A program made the position numbers and the translations under genes. A stretch of DNA of 10,730 bases from Bacteroidales bacterium (GTDB lineage Bacteria; Bacteroidota; Bacteroidia; Bacteroidales; VadinHA17). The first letter of the stretch is position 1. The number at the start of each line of letters is the position of its first letter. This document shows, in pieces, positions 6,936 to 10,730 of the stretch. The notes below the pieces were generated by a model that was not told the origin of the DNA, made no database searches, and saw nothing but the letters and a program-made list of their open reading frames with translations. The stretch covers positions 1 to 10,730 of the forward strand of contig DAIDJT010000060.1 in assembly GCA_027451265.1 (NCBI GenBank). The letters run 5' to 3'.

Positions 6936-8486
6936 TCACAGTCTTTTCAGTTGTTCCTGCATGCTGACCTTGTCAGCTATGATGGCCCTCAGTTGCGAAA
7001 CGGGTACGCGTTCCTGCAGCATTGAGTCGCGGTACCTTATTGTCACAGTCTCATCCTGTACTGTCTGGTAGTCGATGGTTATGCAGTAGGGAGTTCCAAT
7101 GGCATCCTGCCGGCGGTAGCGTTTGCCAATGGAGTCCTTTTCATCATACTGGCAGTTGAAATCGAACTTCAAATCCCCGATTATTTTTCTTGAAATATCC
7201 GGAAGGCCGTCCTTGCGTACCAGCGGCAGCACCGCAAGCTTCACGGGCGCCAGTACTGCCGGCAGCCGCAGTACCACCCTGCTGTCGGGAACACCGTCCT
7301 CCTTAGTCAGATCCTCTTCGATGTAAGAGGCAGCAATCACCTGGAGGAACATACGGTCAACCCCGATGGAGGTCTCAATCACGTATGGAATATATGATTC
7401 GTTTTTCTCCGGATCAAAGTACTGCATCTTTTTGCCACTGTATTCCTGGTGCTGCTTCAGGTCGAAGTCTGTGCGTGAGTGTATCCCCTCCACCTCCTTG
7501 AACCCGAACGGGAACCGGTATTCTATGTCGGCTGCAGCATTAGCGTAATGTGCGAGCTTGTCGTGGTCATGGAACCTGTAATTGTCACTGCCGAAGCCGA
7601 GAGCCTGGTGCCATTTCATCCTGGCCTCCTTCCAGTGGCTGAACCACTCAAGCTCGGTCCCGGGCTTGACGAAAAACTGCATCTCCATCTGCTCGAACTC
7701 GCGCATGCGGAAGATGAACTGCCTGGCAACAATCTCATTCCTGAAGGCTTTGCCTATCTGGGCTATCCCGAAGGGGAGCTTCATACGTCCTGTCTTCTGC
7801 ACGTTGAGGAAGTTGACAAAGATGCCCTGTGCCGTCTCAGGGCGCAGGTAGATCTTCATTGCACCGTCAGACGTGGAACCGATTTCAGTGGCAAACATCA
7901 GGTTGAACTGCCTCACCTCGGTCCAGTTGCAGGTACCGGAAATGGGGCACACTATCGCGTTGTCAGTGATTATTTGCTTCAACTCTGCAAGGTCAGGACC
8001 AGCCATGGCGGCAACAAACCTCCCGTGAAGAGCGTCATACTTCTCCTTTATCTCCAGTATGCGGGGGTTGGTAGACCTGTATAGCGCCTCATCAAACTTC
8101 TCACCGAATCTTCCCCTGGCCTTCTCCACCTCCTTCTCAATCTTCTCGCTGAGCTTTTCAAGATGCTCCTCGATGAGCACATCGGCACGGTACCTCTTTT
8201 TGCTGTCGCGGTTGTCGATGAGCGGATCATTGAAAGCGTCAACATGGCCTGAAGCCTTCCAGATGGTCGGATGCATGAATATTGCAGAGTCAAGCCCTAC
8301 AATATTCTCGTGCAGGAGAACCATGCTGTCCCACCAGTATTTCTTGATATTGTTCTTGAGTTCCACCCCGTACTGCCCATAGTCATATACTGCACCGAGT
8401 CCGTCATAGATTTCACTTGACGGAAAAACATATCCGTATTCCTTGCAATGCGCAACTAGTTTCCTGAAAACATCTTCCTGAGCCAT
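6936..8486 (-). CDS. glyS: Glycine--tRNA ligase, single-chain class II (alpha2) type
   Basis: This cytosolic enzyme charges tRNA-Gly with glycine using ATP. From the ATG at 8486 it has 516 residues, in the normal range for the single-chain dimeric form. The class II catalytic core is visible: a motif 1 region near HPTIWKASGH (72-81), LRPETAQGIFVNF (214-226), motif 2 with FRNEI (248-252) and REFEQMEMQFF (262-272), the EGIHSRTDFDL loop (333-343), and motif 3 ETSIGVDR (371-378). A C-terminal anticodon-binding domain spans about 410-510. The N-terminus MAQEDVFRKLVAHCKEYG and the following YDYG are family-typical. The frame is open to an ATG at 8561, but that would lie upstream of the predicted promoter and adds 25 unrelated residues. 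It heads an operon with the glycosyltransferase and is divergent from nadB. No T-box or other leader structure is apparent in the short leader. Confidence 0.96.
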   Translation of the reverse strand: MAQEDVFRKLVAHCKEYGYVFPSSEIYDGLGAVYDYGQYGVELKNNIKKYWWDSMVLLHENIVGLDSAIFMHPTIWKASGHVDAFNDPLIDNRDSKKRYRADVLIEEHLEKLSEKIEKEVEKARGRFGEKFDEALYRSTNPRILEIKEKYDALHGRFVAAMAGPDLAELKQIITDNAIVCPISGTCNWTEVRQFNLMFATEIGSTSDGAMKIYLRPETAQGIFVNFLNVQKTGRMKLPFGIAQIGKAFRNEIVARQFIFRMREFEQMEMQFFVKPGTELEWFSHWKEARMKWHQALGFGSDNYRFHDHDKLAHYANAAADIEYRFPFGFKEVEGIHSRTDFDLKQHQEYSGKKMQYFDPEKNESYIPYVIETSIGVDRMFLQVIAASYIEEDLTKEDGVPDSRVVLRLPAVLAPVKLAVLPLVRKDGLPDISRKIIGDLKFDFNCQYDEKDSIGKRYRRQDAIGTPYCITIDYQTVQDETVTIRYRDSMLQERVPVSQLRAIIADKVSMQEQLKRL

Positions 8487-8520
8487 ACTGATCGTGAGAT
8501 TCTTCGTGATAACAACCGGG

Positions 8521-8551
8521 CAAAAGTATATTAAAATCCGCGGTTTTACAA
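8521..8551 (-). promoter_or_regulatory. Bacteroidota-type promoter for glyS
   Basis: On the minus strand TTG (8549-8551) is followed after 20 bases by TACTTTTG (8521-8528), fitting the TTG plus TAnnTTTG promoter pattern of Bacteroidota. Transcription would begin near 8514, leaving a leader of about 28 bases to the ATG at 8486. The upstream ATG at 8561 would not be transcribed. Confidence 0.6.
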
Positions 8552-8578
8552 TCAGGCTCACTGTCTGAAATCAATTTG

Positions 8579-8586
8579 TATCTTTG
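8579..8586 (+). promoter_or_regulatory. -7 box for nadB
   Basis: TATCTTTG is a full match to the TAnnTTTG consensus and ends 24 bases before the nadB ATG at 8611. The start of transcription would be near 8592, giving a short A/T-rich leader with no Shine-Dalgarno sequence, as is common in this phylum. I see no clear TTG at the usual spacing upstream. Confidence 0.5.
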
Positions 8587-8610
8587 CTTTTCGTTTCTTA
8601 AAAAACCTGT

Positions 8611-10188
8611 ATGAAAGTTAGGTGTGATTATCTGGTGATCGGATCGGGGATAGCAGGGTTGTCATTTGCGCTCAAGGCTGCAGCCCACGGAAAGGTTTGC
8701 ATAATCACCAAGGCGAAGATGGATGCCTGCAGCACGAACTACGCCCAGGGTGGTATTGCGGCTGTAATGTATGAACCTGACAACTTTGAAAAGCATGTCA
8801 GGGATACAATGGTTGCCGGTGCAGGCTACTGTAACGAAGAGGTTGTAAGAATGGTTGTCAGCGAGGCTCCGCAGCGTATCAGGGAGCTGATAGATATGGG
8901 GGTCGACTTTGACAAGAAGCCTGACGGCACTCTTGACATGGCCATGGAGGGCGGTCACACAGAGCACAGGATACTTCATCATAAGGATTCCACCGGTGCG
9001 GCTATTGAGCAGGTACTCATTCAGAAGGCCCGTGAACACAGTAACATTCAGATCTTCGAGGATCATTTTGCAATTGATTTGCTTACCCAACACAACCTGG
9101 GTGAATATGTCACAAGGGATTGGACGAATATCGAGTGTTATGGTGCCTATGTGGCAGATCTGGGAACCAGCAAGGTCAAGACATTTCTTGCAAGGGTGAC
9201 AGTGCTGGCCACCGGCGGCTGTGGCAATATTTACCTGACAACAACCAATCCGCCCGTAGCCACGGGTGACGGAGTCGCGATGGTACACAGGGCCAACGGG
9301 AAACTTGAGAACATGGAATTCATCCAGTTTCATCCGACTTCACTCTATAACCCGAATGTCAGGCCCTCATTTTTGATAACGGAAGCTCTCAGGGGATTCG
9401 GGGCCGAGCTGCGTAACAGCGCCGGGGAGAAGTTCATGCCGAAATACCATGCCAGGGGATCACTTGCACCTCGTGACGTGGTGGCCCGGGCCATTGACAA
9501 TGAGATGAAACTGAGGGGGGATGACTTCGTCTGGCTCGACTGTACACATCTTGACGGAGAGCAGCTGCGTTCCCATTTCCCGCATATAAACGAAAAGTGC
9601 CTTTCTGAAGGAATTGACTTTACGAAGGATATGATTCCGGTTGTACCGGCAGCGCACTATTCATGCGGCGGCGTCAGGGTTGACAGGAACGGCAGGAGCT
9701 CAATTGACAGACTCTATGCGATAGGAGAGGTATCATCAACAGGGCTTCATGGTGCAAACAGGCTGGCCTCCAATTCACTTATTGAAGCAGCCGTCTATGC
9801 TCACAGGGCGGCAGAGGATGCAGCAGCACGTATCGGCGCCCTCCCATATGAGGAAAAGATCCCGGACTGGAACTATCACGGCACCACACACCTCGAGGAG
9901 ATGGTCCTGGTAACCCAGAACTACAGGGAAATGCAGATGATAATGAGCAATTACGTGGGTATTGTCAGGTCAGATCTCCGGCTTGCCAGGGCAAAGACAA
10001 GGCTTGAAATCATATACCAGGAGACGGAGGACCTGTATCGCAGGTCAACACTCTCGAGAAAGCTGATTGAGCTGCGCAACCTTATCGCAGCAGGCTACCT
10101 GGTAATAAAGATGGCACAGAACAGGCAGGAGAGCCTCGGACTTCATTATTCGATTGATTACCCCGCAAGACCCGGATCGGAATTTTAA
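8611..10188 (+). CDS. nadB: L-aspartate oxidase
   Basis: NadB is a cytosolic FAD enzyme that oxidises L-aspartate to iminoaspartate, which NadA condenses with dihydroxyacetone phosphate to quinolinate for NAD synthesis. The 525-residue product opens with the FAD dinucleotide fold YLVIGSGIAGLSFA (GxGxxG at 11-16) and continues with STNYAQGGIAAV (41-52) and GGHTEHRILHHKDSTG (114-129). The active-site set known from E. coli NadB is present: H241 in HPT, R288 in LAPRD, H349 in AAHYSCGG and R384 in HGANR. The C-terminal helical domain follows from about residue 420. These features, together with STGLHGANR, favour NadB over the related succinate dehydrogenase and fumarate reductase flavoproteins. 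The ATG at 8611 starts immediately before the FAD strand and follows a TAnnTTTG box. No nadA or nadC is seen in the window. A CPBP-family gene follows after 3 bases. Confidence 0.95.
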   Translation: MKVRCDYLVIGSGIAGLSFALKAAAHGKVCIITKAKMDACSTNYAQGGIAAVMYEPDNFEKHVRDTMVAGAGYCNEEVVRMVVSEAPQRIRELIDMGVDFDKKPDGTLDMAMEGGHTEHRILHHKDSTGAAIEQVLIQKAREHSNIQIFEDHFAIDLLTQHNLGEYVTRDWTNIECYGAYVADLGTSKVKTFLARVTVLATGGCGNIYLTTTNPPVATGDGVAMVHRANGKLENMEFIQFHPTSLYNPNVRPSFLITEALRGFGAELRNSAGEKFMPKYHARGSLAPRDVVARAIDNEMKLRGDDFVWLDCTHLDGEQLRSHFPHINEKCLSEGIDFTKDMIPVVPAAHYSCGGVRVDRNGRSSIDRLYAIGEVSSTGLHGANRLASNSLIEAAVYAHRAAEDAAARIGALPYEEKIPDWNYHGTTHLEEMVLVTQNYREMQMIMSNYVGIVRSDLRLARAKTRLEIIYQETEDLYRRSTLSRKLIELRNLIAAGYLVIKMAQNRQESLGLHYSIDYPARPGSEF

Positions 10189-10191
10189 CCA

Positions 10192-10730
10192 ATGACAGGC
10201 ATGGAAATCAATGCAACCGGTAACGCTCCTGTGGCAAGGAGTGACTCTTCTTTTATTACTGCACCTTTCAGCGGAAAGAACTCATTCTGGAGATATTTTA
10301 CAGGCATAGTAGGGCCATTCCTGGCCGCCAACCTGATAGGAGGCCTGCCTCTCATTGCAGTGATCATGACCAGTGCCCTGGATGGTTCAGGCCTGCCGCA
10401 GAAAGGCGGCATGCCTGATTTTGAAGCCATGGGAATTAGCCTGAATGTTGGTTTCGTACTGAACATTATCCCTTTCCTGGTTGGGTTACTGGCGATCATA
10501 CTGCTTGTAAGGCCTTTGCACAACAGGGAATTCGGAACCGTGGTCAACGGGGGCCGCAAGATCAGGTGGGGCCGGATGTTGTTTGCCGCCCTGGTCTGGG
10601 CTGCAGTTTCGGCATCGTACCTGTTATACGCACTGAAAAGTGACCCGGGTAACTTCCGGATCAACAACACCACAAATTCACTTATCATCCTTGCGGTGCT
10701 GGCATTGACCCTGATACCATTCCAGGCTGA
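10192..10730 (+). CDS. CPBP-family intramembrane protease-like protein, N-terminal part (3' end outside window)
   Basis: An open frame begins at ATG 10192, 3 bases after the nadB stop, and runs off the window after 179 complete codons. A second ATG at 10201 is an alternative start. The protein has a polar N-terminal tail of about 30 residues, then four hydrophobic segments at about 37-62, 84-107, 127-147 and 163-178. Between the second and third is the stretch NGGRKIRWGRMLFA (119-132). The pattern FWRY..., GGRxIRWGR, and a helix ending in LIPFQA resembles the N-terminal half of Bacteroidota CPBP (CAAX protease / bacteriocin-processing) membrane proteins. In those the catalytic EExxxR motif comes directly after this helix. 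That motif lies beyond the window end, so activity cannot be judged. The spacing suggests co-transcription with nadB, but a functional link is not implied. Substrate unknown. Confidence 0.75.
   Translation, partial: MTGMEINATGNAPVARSDSSFITAPFSGKNSFWRYFTGIVGPFLAANLIGGLPLIAVIMTSALDGSGLPQKGGMPDFEAMGISLNVGFVLNIIPFLVGLLAIILLVRPLHNREFGTVVNGGRKIRWGRMLFAALVWAAVSASYLLYALKSDPGNFRINNTTNSLIILAVLALTLIPFQA

Noticed and set aside
7479..8084. 201-codon open frame on the plus strand
   Set aside because: It lies wholly inside glyS in antisense, where the glyS frame shows all class II motifs. It is a shadow frame.
8487..8610. Possible riboswitch or T-box leader for glyS or nadB
   Set aside because: The predicted leaders are only about 20-30 bases long, too short for such elements, and no T-box-like sequence is seen.
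8662..9333. 223-codon open frame on the minus strand
   Set aside because: It is antisense to the FAD domain of nadB, which is clearly coding, and has no recognisable domain.
10185..10688. 167-codon open frame on the minus strand at the right edge
   Set aside because: The plus strand carries a longer, open-ended CPBP-like frame with membrane helices, directly after nadB. The minus frame overlaps the nadB stop and has low-complexity composition.

Overview
The window looks like a chromosomal piece from a member of the Bacteroidota, with roughly even base composition. Four things point there: a PorP/SprF-family (type IX secretion/gliding) C-terminus at the left edge; promoter-like TTG/TTTG plus TAnnTTTG boxes in the divergent intergenic regions; almost no Shine-Dalgarno sequences in front of the genes; and a flippase, a YfhO-like protein, a glycosyltransferase, a single-chain class II glycyl-tRNA synthetase and NadB of the kinds usual in this phylum. 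I see no rRNA, tRNA, CRISPR array, insertion sequence or phage gene.

Layout from left to right. At 3-386 (+) is the 3' end of a PorP/SprF-like outer-membrane protein gene. It converges on a two-gene minus-strand operon: a YfhO-like multi-spanning membrane protein (start at 3797) followed by a zinc-ribbon SAM methyltransferase, joined by an 8-base ATGTCTGA overlap. Divergent from YfhO, across a 116-base intergenic region with a good promoter for YfhO, is a polysaccharide flippase (3914-5395, +). The flippase converges on a second minus-strand operon, glycyl-tRNA synthetase (start at 8486) followed by a GT-B glycosyltransferase whose start lies one base after the synthetase stop. The 252-base gap between flippase and glycosyltransferase holds an unusual tandem array with an exact 35-bp period. 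Divergent from the synthetase is nadB (L-aspartate oxidase, 8611-10188, +). It is followed after 3 bases by a CPBP-family membrane protein, cut by the window end just before its expected catalytic motif.

How the genes may work together. The methyltransferase, YfhO-like protein, flippase and glycosyltransferase all fit building or decorating a lipid-linked or surface glycan: sugar transfer on the cytoplasmic face, translocation, periplasmic GT-C-type transfer and possible methylation. They form two operons plus a single gene rather than one cluster, so a shared product is an inference. glyS and nadB are housekeeping genes (translation; quinolinate for NAD).

I did not find a convincing new multi-gene system. 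The least explained element is the 35-bp repeat array at 5429-5625. For three genes (YfhO, flippase, glyS) the longest open frame starts too far upstream. Internal starts are preferred because of family N-termini and, for YfhO and glyS, because the promoter boxes lie inside the longer frames.
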